A DNA stretch of 64,000 nucleotides from Streptomyces umbrinus (GCF_030817415.1 NZ_JAUSZI010000002.1:1736001-1800000); one strand, 5' to 3'. Shown: positions 1-10,707, counted from the first letter of the stretch. The notes: a model not told the origin generated them from the letters alone. Made by a program: numbers and translations.

Positions 1-235
1 CTTCGAGGGCGGCGGCGATGGCGAGGTCCACGGAGAAGGTGCGCAGCGCGTCGTTCGCGCCGTCGAGCGTGGGCCAGGGCCGGTGGCGTACGACTCCGCC
101 CGCGGCGCCCTCGCCCCAGCAGTGCACGTCCAGGTCGGTGAGGGGCCTCAACTCCCGGGCGAGGAACTCGACGTGAACCCCCGCACCGCCGTACACATCC
201 GGCGGGTACTCCCGGGAAAGCAGTCCCACACGCAC
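1..235 (-). CDS. glgA: Glycogen synthase, actinobacterial GlgA type (N-terminal 78 residues; runs off the left edge)
   Basis: Only the first 78 codons are inside the window. They begin VRVGLLSREYPPDVYGGAG and continue VHVEFLARELRPLTDL, the nucleotide-sugar-binding start of the actinobacterial GT4 glycogen synthase (TIGR02149 type), including the glycine-rich DVYGGAGVHVE motif. In actinomycetes this cytoplasmic enzyme uses ADP-glucose, and in mycobacteria the homologue (GlgM) makes maltose 1-phosphate. The GTG at 233-235 is chosen because the family starts M/V-RVGLL; a GGGGG stretch lies a few bases upstream. The FhuF-like gene upstream is on the same strand with a gap of about 125 bases. Function beyond the family cannot be resolved from this fragment. 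Confidence 0.85.
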   Translation of the reverse strand, partial: MRVGLLSREYPPDVYGGAGVHVEFLARELRPLTDLDVHCWGEGAAGGVVRHRPWPTLDGANDALRTFSVDLAIAAALE

Positions 236-360
236 CCGGAACCCCCTGTCTCAGCGGCTGGTTCCCACATGGTCACCCAGAAGTGGCCCTTGGGGAAGAC
301 CGCGAGGCAAGGCACGCCTCAGGGCTCGGCACCACCGTGCTCGGAGCGACCCCTCCGTGC

Positions 361-1089
361 TCAGAGTCTGCGAGGCGGGCGCACGAAGCAGCAGTCGCCG
401 CATACGCCCCCGCCGGGCACCCGGTAGTAGAGGCAGCAGCTGCGCCGCCGGAACGCCGTGCCGTTCAGGGTGCCGGTGTCCCGCAGGTCGGGGTGATCGA
501 GGAGTTCGGCGGCGAGTGAGCGGCCTCTGTCGCCCACCTCCGGGTGGCCGTTGGCGCGGGCCCAGCGGTCGAGTTCGCGTGCGGCGCCCGCGAGAGCGGA
601 GGCCGCGTTGCCCCACAGCAGCCCCGCGGAGACGGGCTGCCGGGCCCGCAGCGCCGCCGCGAGGGGTTCGAGATGGCCGTCCTGTACGACCTGCCGGACG
701 GTGGCCGCGTCGCCGGGCAGGGCGCGTGTCTCGGCCAGCCACAGGTCGTCGGGCGCGCTGCCGTCCGCGTCCCAGCGCAGCAGCCGGGCGTCGAGGTCGG
801 GAATCTGTCCGTAGAGGGCGGCCGCGCCCAGGGCCACCGACCAGAGCCGGGCGGCGAGTCCCTGCTGCATCACCGAGACCCCGATACGCGTCTCGGGCGC
901 GTCCAGCAGCCGTACGACCTTACGGACACGGAAAGTGAGCGGATCCGACCCTTCGGTGACACTCCGTATCCCATACGCCTCCGCGAGGGTCGGCAGCGAC
1001 GGCCGTCCCGTGCGCAGGGCGAAGAAACCTTCGAGAGAGGCGAGTCGATTGAGATCCGGATCGAGGTTCACGGAGACCAAGTACACCAA
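361..1089 (-). CDS. FhuF-like (2Fe-2S)-binding protein
   Basis: About 242 residues. The C-terminus carries CCLYYRVPGGGVCGDC, exactly the C-C-x10-C-x2-C pattern that binds the [2Fe-2S] cluster in the ferric-siderophore reductase FhuF. The rest matches the loose, Leu/Ala/Arg-rich fold of that family (FhuF / IucA-IucC-like). The likely role is cytoplasmic reduction of ferric siderophores, but many actinobacterial members are uncharacterised and substrate cannot be inferred. The start is uncertain: the longest frame begins at a TTG at 1087-1089 without a clear ribosome site, and in-frame GTG codons at 1086 and 1071 are alternatives. No siderophore genes are visible beside it. Confidence 0.75.
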   Translation of the reverse strand: MVYLVSVNLDPDLNRLASLEGFFALRTGRPSLPTLAEAYGIRSVTEGSDPLTFRVRKVVRLLDAPETRIGVSVMQQGLAARLWSVALGAAALYGQIPDLDARLLRWDADGSAPDDLWLAETRALPGDAATVRQVVQDGHLEPLAAALRARQPVSAGLLWGNAASALAGAARELDRWARANGHPEVGDRGRSLAAELLDHPDLRDTGTLNGTAFRRRSCCLYYRVPGGGVCGDCCFVRPPRRL

Positions 1090-1314
1090 GGGGGCATAAC
1101 GGAGCCACTAGGGGGGTTGTACCCGGTGTCACCCGACCTGGGGAGGACTAGGCCCAAGACGTACTCCATCGGCAGTAGGACCCAATGACTGCTCAGGTAC
1201 GACGACACGGGCGCTTTCAAAAGGGATCGTATTAACCATGGAAGCCGACCGATCGCCGCACCGGACTCCCCGCCTTCGGGAGAACGTCCGTCACATGCAG
1301 AGGAGGAGCGACAC

Positions 1315-3826
<2,512 letters not shown>

Positions 3827-4061
3827 CTATCCCGCCAAGTGACCAGGAATCGACCTTCGTTGGCGGCTGCCGACGCGTATGCCCGGGGCAGATGTGACGG
3901 CGAAGTTCGGCGGGGCACTGAGGCGGGGGCGGCTCCGCTGCGTACACACCGTCGGAAAGTCAGGATGTGCGGTCGGCGAACCTGCAAGTCAGGATGGTCG
4001 GTGGGGCAAACTGGCAGGCATGACCGGCACTACCGATTCAGCACCTCTAGGAGCCAACCGT

Positions 4062-5501
4062 ATGAGCACTTCAGCCCAGATCGGCGTCACGGGACTCGCG
4101 GTCATGGGGCGCAATCTCGCCCGTAACTTCGCGCGCAACGGATACGCGGTCGCCCTGCACAACCGGACGGCGGCGCGTACGCACGCGTTGGTGGAGGAGT
4201 TCGGCAGCGAGGGCACCTTTGTCGCGACGGAGACCGCCAAGGAGTTCGTGGCCGCGCTGGAGCGCCCGCGCCGCCTTGTGATCATGGTGAAGGCGGGCGA
4301 GCCGACCGACGCGGTGATCCAGGAGTTCGCCCCGCTCCTGGAGCCCGGCGACATGATCATCGACGGTGGCAATGCCCACTTCGCGGACACCCGGCGCCGG
4401 GAGCGCGAACTGCGCGAGCAGGGCATCCACTTCGTCGGCGCGGGCATCTCCGGCGGCGAGGAGGGCGCGCTGCACGGGCCGAGCATCATGCCCGGTGGTC
4501 CGGTCGAGTCGTACGAGTCGCTCGGCCCGATGCTGGAGAAGATCTCCGCGAAGGCCGCCGACGGCGCGCCGTGTGTCACGCACGTCGGTCCCGATGGCGC
4601 CGGACACTTCGTGAAGATGGTGCACAACGGCATCGAGTACGCCGACATGCAGCTGATCGGCGAGGCGTACCAGCTGCTGCGTGACGTGGCGGGCTACTCC
4701 CCCGCGCAGATCGCGGACATCTTCCGCACCTGGAACACCGGGCGGCTCGACTCCTACCTGATCGAGATCACCGCCGAGGTCCTGTCGCACGTGGACGCGG
4801 CGACGGGCAAGGCCTTCGTGGACGTGGTGCAGGACCAGGCGGAGCAGAAGGGCACGGGGCGGTGGACCGTGCAGATCGCCCTCGACCTGGGCGTTCCCGT
4901 GTCGGGCATCGCCGAGGCCGTCTTCGCGCGGTCCCTGTCGGGCCACACCGAGCTGCGTGAGGCCTCGCGGGGGCTGGCCGGGCCCAAGGCCACGGCGCTG
5001 AGCGAGACCGAGGCCGCGGCCTTCGCCGACCAGGTGGAGCAGGCGCTGTACGCGTCGAAGATCGTGTCCTACACACAGGGCTTCCACGAGATCGCGGCCG
5101 GCAGCGCCGAGTACGACTGGAACGTCGACCTGGGTGCGGTCTCGTCGATCTGGCGCGGCGGCTGCATCATCCGGGCGGCCTTCCTCGACCGGATCCGCGC
5201 CGCGTACGACACACGCGCCGATCTGCCGAGCCTGCTGGCCGACGAGACGTTCGCGCAGGAGATCGCGGCCGCGCAGGACGACTGGCGGGCCGTGCTCGTC
5301 TCCGCCGTGCAGCAGGGGGTGCCCACGCCCGGGTTCGCGGCGGCGCTGGCGTACTACGACGCGTTGCGTGCGGAGCGGTTGCCTGCGGCGCTCACTCAGG
5401 GGCAGCGGGACTTCTTTGGTGCGCACACTTACCGGCGGACCGACCGGGAAGGGTCGTTCCACACGCTGTGGGGCGGGGACCGGTCCGAGGTTGCCGGCTG
5501 A
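4062..5501 (+). CDS. gnd: 6-phosphogluconate dehydrogenase, decarboxylating (NADP-type)
   Basis: A 479-residue enzyme of the oxidative pentose phosphate pathway that converts 6-phosphogluconate to ribulose 5-phosphate with release of CO2. Visible motifs are the Rossmann start GVTGLAVMGRNLARNFARNG, the substrate loop GAGISGGEEGALHGPSIMPGG, HVGPDGAGHFVKMVHNGIEY with the catalytic Lys, and the family signature region DQAEQKGTGRWT. The ATG at 4062 has an AGGAG site 8 bases upstream; the in-frame ATG at 4020 lacks one. Length and the GGEEGA motif fit the homodimeric long form. It is followed by a strong palindromic terminator. Confidence 0.95.
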   Translation: MSTSAQIGVTGLAVMGRNLARNFARNGYAVALHNRTAARTHALVEEFGSEGTFVATETAKEFVAALERPRRLVIMVKAGEPTDAVIQEFAPLLEPGDMIIDGGNAHFADTRRRERELREQGIHFVGAGISGGEEGALHGPSIMPGGPVESYESLGPMLEKISAKAADGAPCVTHVGPDGAGHFVKMVHNGIEYADMQLIGEAYQLLRDVAGYSPAQIADIFRTWNTGRLDSYLIEITAEVLSHVDAATGKAFVDVVQDQAEQKGTGRWTVQIALDLGVPVSGIAEAVFARSLSGHTELREASRGLAGPKATALSETEAAAFADQVEQALYASKIVSYTQGFHEIAAGSAEYDWNVDLGAVSSIWRGGCIIRAAFLDRIRAAYDTRADLPSLLADETFAQEIAAAQDDWRAVLVSAVQQGVPTPGFAAALAYYDALRAERLPAALTQGQRDFFGAHTYRRTDREGSFHTLWGGDRSEVAG

Positions 5502-5528
5502 GGTTCGGTTTCGGGCTGCGGGTGTGGG

Positions 5529-5558
5529 GGCTGGTCGCGCAGTTCCCCGCGCCCCTGA
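5529..5558 (-). repeat. Dispersed intergenic repeat, copy 1
   Basis: This 30-base element is identical, in reverse orientation, to 22179-22208. Its core on the minus strand reads GGGGCGCGGGGAACTGCG followed by CGACCAGCC. A variant lies at 36273-36336. All copies sit just after gene ends. Confidence 0.85.
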
Positions 5559-5608
5559 AATGCCGGCGGGCCGGCGTGGACATGGTCCACGCCGGCCCGC
5601 CGGCATTT
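5558..5608. terminator. Bidirectional hairpin terminator, 24-bp perfect stem
   Basis: Perfect inverted repeat: arm 5558-5581, 3-base loop ATG, arm 5585-5608. The stem is GC-rich and flanked by AAA on one side and TTT on the other. It lies 56 bases after the gnd stop and just beyond the stop of the convergent proline-rich ORF, so it can terminate both. Confidence 0.85.
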
Positions 5609-5616
5609 GTGCGCCC

Positions 5617-5820
5617 TCAGCCCAAGGGGCCCGGCTGGGGCTCCGGGGGTGGGGCCGGGGACGGATCGGGGGGCTGAGGGAGGGGGGACGGGGACGGTTC
5701 TGGGACCGGGTGGGGTTTGGGGGACGGGACCGGGTCCGGTTCCGGGAAGGGTTGGGGGTGGTCGGGGCCCGGGCCCGGGGTGGGGCCCGGCTTCACGGGG
5801 TCGGGGTACGGGTGCGTCAT
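5617..5820 (-). CDS. Small proline-rich protein
   Basis: A 67-residue ORF starting MTHPYPDPVKPGPTP and consisting almost entirely of P-D/E/S/K-P dipeptide repeats. A textbook GGAGGA ribosome site sits 4 bases before the ATG, which supports translation although the composition is extreme. There is no signal peptide, cysteine or membrane segment. Function is unknown; such low-complexity Pro-rich peptides are recurrent in Streptomyces as hypothetical proteins. An in-frame upstream start at 5865 lacks a ribosome site. Confidence 0.5.
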   Translation of the reverse strand: MTHPYPDPVKPGPTPGPGPDHPQPFPEPDPVPSPKPHPVPEPSPSPLPQPPDPSPAPPPEPQPGPLG

Positions 5821-5927
5821 GGCGTCCTCCAGCCAGTCGGTACGTCGGCCCTGGACTTCTCCCACGCGTACCCGTGCCCCGCGCGCCCACTCACCCCGTC
5901 GCGGGACGAACGGGGGACCAGATGGGC

Positions 5928-6584
5928 CTACGCCCCGCCCGCCGCGCCGACCATGCCCACCGCGGCCGCTCCCGCAGCGAGGCCGGGGCGCGGGCTGGAA
6001 AGCACCGGCACGGCGGTCGTGGTGAGGTGCTGGGCCGGGGTCATCGAGGCCTGGGCGAGGACGATCGCGTCGGCGTCCGTGACGCTGTCGGCGGCGGACG
6101 CGACCGCGTGGGCGTACGCGTCCATGTCTCCCGCCTCGAAGTGGTCCCAGGCGTCGGCGGCCAGCAGGGTGCGTACGGCCGTCGGGGATCCCGCGCGGGC
6201 GGCCTCCTCCTCGACGAGGGCCACCGTCGGGCCGAGGGTGCTCTCCACCGTGGCGAGCACGACGACACGCGGGCCGGCCGCCACCGCGGCGGCCGCCATC
6301 GGACGGTCCACCCGGAGCACGGGCACACCGGGACGGGCGGCCTCGGCGACCGCGCCGATGGTGGAGCAGGTGCAGAGGACCGCCGCCGCTCCGTCGGCGA
6401 CGGCCCGGTCCAGCATCGCGCGCACCCCGTCGGCCACCGCCTCCGGTCCTTCCGCCCGGGCCCGCTCCAGGAGCTCCTCGGACACGAAGTGCCGCAGTTC
6501 CAGGGCCGGGTGGTCCTCGTCGCGGAGCGCGTCGAAGACGGGGATGTGGACGGGCGAGGTGTGCAGCAGGGCGAGCCGGCCCAT
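5928..6584 (-). CDS. Aspartate/glutamate-racemase-like protein
   Basis: The protein has 218 residues. It begins MGRLALLHTSPVHIPVFDALRD and contains AAVLCTCSTIGAVAEAA, with the first catalytic-type cysteine in a CTCST context, and a later VLAQASMTPA where the second cysteine of two-Cys racemases would be expected but Ala/Ser is found. It therefore belongs to the Asp/Glu/hydantoin racemase superfamily, but racemisation is doubtful and it may be a lyase- or isomerase-like relative. The ATG at 6582-6584 shares one base with the stop of the GNAT gene (TGATG), so translation is probably coupled. The frame could extend upstream to 6680, but that would only overlap the GNAT gene. Confidence 0.7.
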   Translation of the reverse strand: MGRLALLHTSPVHIPVFDALRDEDHPALELRHFVSEELLERARAEGPEAVADGVRAMLDRAVADGAAAVLCTCSTIGAVAEAARPGVPVLRVDRPMAAAAVAAGPRVVVLATVESTLGPTVALVEEEAARAGSPTAVRTLLAADAWDHFEAGDMDAYAHAVASAADSVTDADAIVLAQASMTPAQHLTTTAVPVLSSPRPGLAAGAAAVGMVGAAGGA

Positions 6585-6928
6585 CAGAACCGGCCCGGGT
6601 GGGCGGCCAGCCATGACTTCGCCGCGATCAGCAGCTCGGGGTCGGCCACCGGAGCCTCGTCGGGGTGGCGTGCGGCCCACTTGACGACGTACGGGCAGAG
6701 CGGGGCGACCGGGACTCCCTCGCGGGCCGACATGACGTACAGCTCGCGGGCGAGGGAGCCCGCGATGCCCTTGCCCTCATGGGCGGGCTCCACGATCGTG
6801 TGGACCGGGACGAGCGCGCGACCCGGGCTTTCGAGGACGAAGTACTCGATGTGGCCGACGACTTCGTCACCGGCGTACGCCTCCAGGCGGCCGGCCTCCC
6901 GGTCGTCGCGGATCGCGATCTCGCTCAT
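6584..6928 (-). CDS. Small GNAT-family N-acetyltransferase
   Basis: A 114-residue protein with the pattern GHIEYFVLESPGRALVPVHTIVEP, then the acetyl-CoA pyrophosphate loop HEGKGIAGSLARELY, typical of the short YjdJ/NATD1-like acetyltransferases. A GGAGAG site precedes the ATG. It lies 46 bases after panD, the gap being partly filled by tandem GGATGC hexamers, and is coupled to the racemase-like gene. In some bacteria GNAT proteins (PanZ/PanM) promote PanD self-cleavage; this one is not clearly that family, so a maturation role is speculation from neighbourhood only. Confidence 0.75.
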   Translation of the reverse strand: MSEIAIRDDREAGRLEAYAGDEVVGHIEYFVLESPGRALVPVHTIVEPAHEGKGIAGSLARELYVMSAREGVPVAPLCPYVVKWAARHPDEAPVADPELLIAAKSWLAAHPGRF

Positions 6929-6940
6929 GGTCTCTCCTCG

Positions 6941-6970
6941 CGGATGCGGATGCGGATGCGGATGTGGATG
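6941..6970. repeat. Tandem hexamer run between panD and the GNAT gene
   Basis: There are four perfect CGGATG units followed by one TGGATG, directly upstream of the GNAT ribosome-binding site. Confidence 0.8.
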
Positions 6971-6974
6971 GCGG

Positions 6975-7394
6975 TCAGGCCGGGACGGCCTGGGGACTGC
7001 GCTCCTGGTCCGAGCCCGGTACCGGCTCGGACGGATCCGCGCCGAGCGCCACGATCCGGTTCCCCGCGTCCACGTGCACGACCCGCGGCCTCAGCGACCG
7101 GGCCTCGGCGTCGGAGACCTGAGCGTAACTGATGATGATCACCAGGTCTCCGGGGTGCACGAGATGCGCCGCCGCACCGTTGATACCGATGACACCGGAC
7201 CCGCGCTCCCCCTCGATGACGTACGTCTCCAGGCGTGCGCCGTTGTCGATGTCGACGATGTGCACCAGCTCTCCCGGCAGCAGATCGGCGGCGTCGAGGA
7301 GATCGGCGTCGATGGTCACGGATCCGACGTAGTGCAGATCAGCCTGGGTGACCGTGGCACGGTGGATCTTGGACTTGAACATGGTGCGCAGCAT
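6975..7394 (-). CDS. panD: Aspartate 1-decarboxylase proenzyme
   Basis: A 139-residue proenzyme that makes beta-alanine from L-aspartate for pantothenate and CoA. It starts [20 protein letters not shown], and Gly24-Ser25 in HYVGSVTID is the self-cleavage site that yields the pyruvoyl cofactor. The numbering is canonical only if the ATG at 7392-7394 is used, and that ATG has a GGGAG site 7 bases upstream. The conserved [23 protein letters not shown] and [14 protein letters not shown] segments are present. Likely the first gene of a short minus-strand operon with the GNAT and racemase-like genes. Confidence 0.95.
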   Translation of the reverse strand: MLRTMFKSKIHRATVTQADLHYVGSVTIDADLLDAADLLPGELVHIVDIDNGARLETYVIEGERGSGVIGINGAAAHLVHPGDLVIIISYAQVSDAEARSLRPRVVHVDAGNRIVALGADPSEPVPGSDQERSPQAVPA

Positions 7395-7841
7395 GGACAG
7401 ACTCCCGGACCTAGGCTCCCTGCCTGCGTTCTTGCAGGTCAAGGGCTGTTTCCTTACCTTACGAAGAGTCGCGCGCACGGGCAGCATTGGACGGGTTCTC
7501 AGGACTTGCGCTGACCGATTGCCGACTTTCCCGACACGTCATCGGCTCAGTCGACCAGCCTACGCATCGGGCTTGACGGGCAGTCGTGACCTTCGCCACT
7601 GCGAGCCCTCACGTACATGCGCACCTGCCGGAAGCGAGCTCTTCGTGTCCACCAGTTCTTCGCACGGCTCGAAAGGGGCCCAGGCTGGGAGAAATCCCGC
7701 CGGGCCCCCTTCCGTGATCACTGTTCCGGTGGTCCGGGCCGCCTGGCGAGGTGTTACCGCCCCATCGCGGCGTCAGGCCGTTGATGCGCCACAAACCGTC
7801 GCCGCCACCGGTGGTGTACGCGTCTTCGGACGCCGCCGTCT
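7395..7841. other. Gene-poor stretch between panD and the ABC-transporter remnant
   Basis: No frame with coding character or a convincing ribosome site is seen. It holds the panD 5' region, in which a TTGACC hexamer on the minus strand is a possible -35 without a clear -10, and somewhat lower-GC sequence that may be decayed DNA next to the truncated transporter gene. Confidence 0.5.
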
Positions 7842-7990
7842 TCGTCACCCAGGGACTGGAGAACGCCCGGATCGCGGACCGCATCGTCGTCCTCGACCGG
7901 GGTCGTGTCCGTGAAGAGGGCGACTTCCAGGCGCTGATGGAACGCGACGGACTCTTCGCCGAGCTCTACCGCCTCGCCCAGGACCGGTGA
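7842..7990 (+). pseudogene. C-terminal remnant of an ABC transporter ATPase
   Basis: The plus-strand frame reads TQGLENARIADRIVVLDRGR, then VREEGDFQALMERDG and LFAELYRLAQDR followed by TGA. This is the D-loop to C-terminus of an ABC exporter nucleotide-binding domain (equivalent to the H-loop/RADRIVVL-GRIVEEGTHEEL region). Walker A, signature and Walker B are absent, and the sequence upstream has no coding continuity. It is therefore a truncated relic. It borders the lasso-peptide cluster on its downstream side, where an exporter (D) gene is often found, but it is on the opposite strand. Confidence 0.75.
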
Positions 7991-8022
7991 CCGCCGGCCT
8001 CATTGCTACCGAGGCCTCCCTC

Positions 8023-8514
8023 CTACCGACGCTCCTCTGCTACCGGGACGTCTCTGCGGCCGGGGGCCTCAGGGCTGTCCTCCGGCGGCCGCTTCTCCGG
8101 CCGGACGGCCGGCACCACGATCATGCGCCGGTACTCCTCCGGCCGGTGCGGTTCGCCCACCGGGAGGCCGTCGGCCTCCACCCAGGCGTGCGCGCGGAAC
8201 GGTGCCGTCCGCACCCCTGTGCACCAGTCCGGCCAGACTCCGCGCATCCGGCACAGCAATGCGGTGGCCACCGAACGCTGGAGACAGCCCTCGCCGGCGC
8301 AACGCGCGCTGACCGCGACCACTGCCTCGCGGGCAGCGAGCGCCTGCCGGGTGGTGGCGGGGGCGGCCCCGCGCCGGACCACGCACAGGACGCGGCGGAT
8401 GCGGTGCGGCTTGAACGCGACGATCAGCCGGGCGGCGGCCGTGGCGAGAAGGACGGCGGGACGGCGGCGCAGGGGCAGGCAGCTGCGGGTGGCGGGCACC
8501 ATCGGCTGGCTCAT
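8023..8514 (-). CDS. Lasso peptide leader peptidase (B2, transglutaminase-like)
   Basis: A 163-residue protein of the lasso peptide biosynthesis B2 family. The catalytic Cys lies in AGEGCLQRSVATA and the His in FRAHAWVEADGLPV, matching the GxCLxRS ... AHAWVE signature of the transglutaminase-like Cys-His-Asp protease that removes the precursor leader. The N-terminal RRE that single-chain B proteins carry is absent and is supplied by the preceding B1 gene. The ATG overlaps the B1 stop as ATGA (8511-8514), so translation is coupled. Last gene of the cluster. Confidence 0.9.
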   Translation of the reverse strand: MSQPMVPATRSCLPLRRRPAVLLATAAARLIVAFKPHRIRRVLCVVRRGAAPATTRQALAAREAVVAVSARCAGEGCLQRSVATALLCRMRGVWPDWCTGVRTAPFRAHAWVEADGLPVGEPHRPEEYRRMIVVPAVRPEKRPPEDSPEAPGRRDVPVAEERR

Positions 8515-8774
8515 GCGGGCACCACCAGCCGGGACGCCATCAGCGCGCGCGTGATCGAGGCCGTGTCGGCGTCGGCGCGCTCGGCGGTGAGCCGGGGGTA
8601 GGCCTCACACAGTGCGCGGGCCATGTCCGATGGTTCGGCGCCGTCGATGAGCCCGCGCAGGACGAGCGCCGCGGTGCGGTTGAGCTGCCAGTACCGGCCG
8701 GTGACCTCGTCGAGCAGCACCATGCCGTCCGCTGTGTCCGTCGCGCAGACGTCGGATCGCAGGCTCAGGCTCAC
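8511..8774 (-). CDS. Lasso peptide RRE/PqqD-like precursor-binding protein (B1)
   Basis: An 87-residue PqqD-family protein with the motif MVLLDEVTGRYWQLNRTAALVLRG, the winged-helix RiPP recognition element that grips the leader peptide and presents it to the B2 protease. It starts with GTG at 8774, overlapping the cyclase stop as GTGA, and ends overlapping B2 as ATGA. The tight packing indicates equimolar production with the cyclase and protease. Split B1/B2 proteins are the rule in actinobacterial lasso clusters. Confidence 0.9.
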   Translation of the reverse strand: MSLSLRSDVCATDTADGMVLLDEVTGRYWQLNRTAALVLRGLIDGAEPSDMARALCEAYPRLTAERADADTASITRALMASRLVVPA

Positions 8775-10654
8775 GGCGCTCCTTCAGTGATCGCGGTGCT
8801 CGGCGGGCGGATGTGCGCGGGACGGGCACGGAGCCAGATCTCGCTGCCCAGGCTGGAGCTGAGGGAGCGCAGCCCCTCCGGGGTGGGATGCACCCCGAGC
8901 AGGGACGCACGGACGGCGGCGTCGTCGATCAGTCCGGCTCGGCCGAGCCGCGAGCCGTCGAAGAGCTCGACCAGGTCGGCGCGGTTGTGGCGCAGACTGA
9001 CGTGGAAGTCCGTGCTGTACTCGCCCTTGGTGTGCCGGCGCAGGACGTCGTCGGGCACGATGCCGCGCATCGCCTCGGCGAGCACCGGCTTGTACCGGCC
9101 GGGCGTGCTGCGCTCGGCCACGCGGATGGCCAGGGCCGCCTCGATCACTTGGTCGTCGAGGTAGGGCGCGGCCTGACCCAGGCCTCTGCGGGAGGTCACC
9201 TGATCCAGTTGCCGCAGGCCACGCCCACCGGTCCGTACGCACGCCAGTGCCGTGTGCTGTCCGCGCTGGGGCGCGAGCGGCTCGGCGCTCTCGGCGGCTT
9301 CCCGGAGCAAGCTCCGCACGGCCGCGGCCGCGTCGCGGGTCGCCCACGGCGGCATGCGCGACTCCACGCCCCATGCCGTCGAGGGCGCTCCGCGGACCAG
9401 GGCCGACGAGGACGGCCCGGCGGCGGTGAGGCCCTGTGCCCATGCGGCCAGCCACTGGCCGAACGTCCTGCGGTCGGCGAGCTGCCGCAGCAGTTGTCCG
9501 AGCGGCCAGTGCTGGGAGGCGCGTTGCGTACGGATACGGGCATACGCCGCCAGCGGATGGCGTCGGACGTGGTCGTGCAGGTGTGAGGGGAACGTGCTGA
9601 ACAACTCGTCTCCGCCGCCGCCCATCAGGTGCAGGCGTGACCCCCGGCCGGTCATCAGGCGGCAGAGCGCTGCCATCCTGGCGCCGTCGCGGACCCATGG
9701 CCCTGGCTCGTCGGTGGGGACGGCGTCGCCGGTGAGAGCCGGCAAGTCGCTGTACCACAGGGGCCATTGGTCGGGGGCGGGCGTGACGTGCTCGCTGCCG
9801 GGAAGCCGGGCGGCGGCGCGGGCAGCCCATGCCGCGTCGTCGTTCTCCGGGTCGAGGCTTCGCCAGCCCAGCGTCACCAGTTTGGCTCCGGCCGGGCGGG
9901 TCCGCTCCTGCTCGTGTGCGGTCAGGAAGCACAGGCTGGTGGAGTCCAGGCCGCCCGACAGTTCCGCGCTCACCGTGCCCCCGTCGGCCGTGCACGCTCC
10001 CACCGCGGCGGTCAGCGCCGCACGCACCGCGGGCACTCCCTCCCGCCAGGGACGCTGCGGCTCCGGCGGAGTCCACCACCGCTGGGTCCGGACCCGCCCG
10101 TCCGCGTCGATCAGCAGACTGTCGAAGGACGGAAGTGCTTCCACGCCCTGCCACACACAGCGGTCGTCCAGCGGATAGGGAAGCGGCGAGGCGAGCAGGT
10201 GAGCGGCGAGGAGCCGTTCGTCGGGAGCCGCACCGGTCACGGCCGCGAGCCGGTCCGACCGGTCGGCGGCCACGGTCACTCCGCCCACCCGCGCGTGAAA
10301 GAGCCGTCGCACCCCGGACGCGGTCCCCCGGGCCCGCACCGAACCGTCGACGGAGGCGATGAGGTGGAAGCTTCCAGGCAGCCCGTGGGCGACCGCCTCC
10401 ACGTCCGCGATGTCCCGCAGCCGTCGCGCTCGCGCGGACAGCGCCTCGACGGTGACCGGGCAGCGCCCGATCACCGCGACTCGCCGCGCCCCTGCCGCGC
10501 CCACCGTCACCAGTCCGTCCGGCCAACTGCCCAGCAGCCACGGCCGACCGGAGTGGTGAGCGATGGTCTCGGTGGCCCAGGGGCGCAGGAGCCGCGCCGC
10601 GGCCACGCCGGATTCACCGTCCGGAAGGATCGTGAACCACACGTCACCGCTCAT
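8771..10654 (-). CDS. Lasso peptide isopeptide-forming cyclase (C, asparagine-synthetase-like)
   Basis: A 627-residue class B asparagine-synthetase homologue. The N-terminal glutamine-amidotransferase-like half lacks the Cys2 nucleophile (it starts MSGDVWFTILPDGE), as in lasso cyclases. The C-terminal ATP pyrophosphatase half has the PP-loop SGGLDSTSLCFL at roughly residues 235-246 and LMGGGGDELFSTF. It adenylates the ring Glu/Asp side chain of the core peptide and closes the macrolactam with the free Gly1 amine. The ATG at 10654 follows the precursor stop by 53 bases containing a small hairpin. Start chosen as the first ATG giving the usual N-terminus. Confidence 0.92.
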   Translation of the reverse strand: MSGDVWFTILPDGESGVAAARLLRPWATETIAHHSGRPWLLGSWPDGLVTVGAAGARRVAVIGRCPVTVEALSARARRLRDIADVEAVAHGLPGSFHLIASVDGSVRARGTASGVRRLFHARVGGVTVAADRSDRLAAVTGAAPDERLLAAHLLASPLPYPLDDRCVWQGVEALPSFDSLLIDADGRVRTQRWWTPPEPQRPWREGVPAVRAALTAAVGACTADGGTVSAELSGGLDSTSLCFLTAHEQERTRPAGAKLVTLGWRSLDPENDDAAWAARAAARLPGSEHVTPAPDQWPLWYSDLPALTGDAVPTDEPGPWVRDGARMAALCRLMTGRGSRLHLMGGGGDELFSTFPSHLHDHVRRHPLAAYARIRTQRASQHWPLGQLLRQLADRRTFGQWLAAWAQGLTAAGPSSSALVRGAPSTAWGVESRMPPWATRDAAAAVRSLLREAAESAEPLAPQRGQHTALACVRTGGRGLRQLDQVTSRRGLGQAAPYLDDQVIEAALAIRVAERSTPGRYKPVLAEAMRGIVPDDVLRRHTKGEYSTDFHVSLRHNRADLVELFDGSRLGRAGLIDDAAVRASLLGVHPTPEGLRSLSSSLGSEIWLRARPAHIRPPSTAITEGAP

Positions 10655-10681
10655 GGCACGTTACCCATCATGTCCTGTCGG

Positions 10682-10705
10682 TCTCGGTCTCAGTTGGGGC
10701 CGAGA
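10682..10705 (-). terminator. Small hairpin between lasso precursor and cyclase genes
   Basis: TCTCGG at 10682-10687 pairs with CCGAGA at 10700-10705 across a 12-base loop, starting three bases after the precursor stop. A weak stem here could act as an attenuator or mRNA 3'-end stabiliser that gives more precursor than enzyme; this role is inferred. Confidence 0.4.
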
Positions 10706-10707
10706 TA

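Noticed and set aside
6675..7132. Plus-strand Arg-rich ORF opposite the GNAT gene and panD
   Set aside because: It is a shadow of the minus-strand genes; panD has canonical length and cleavage-site numbering on the minus strand.
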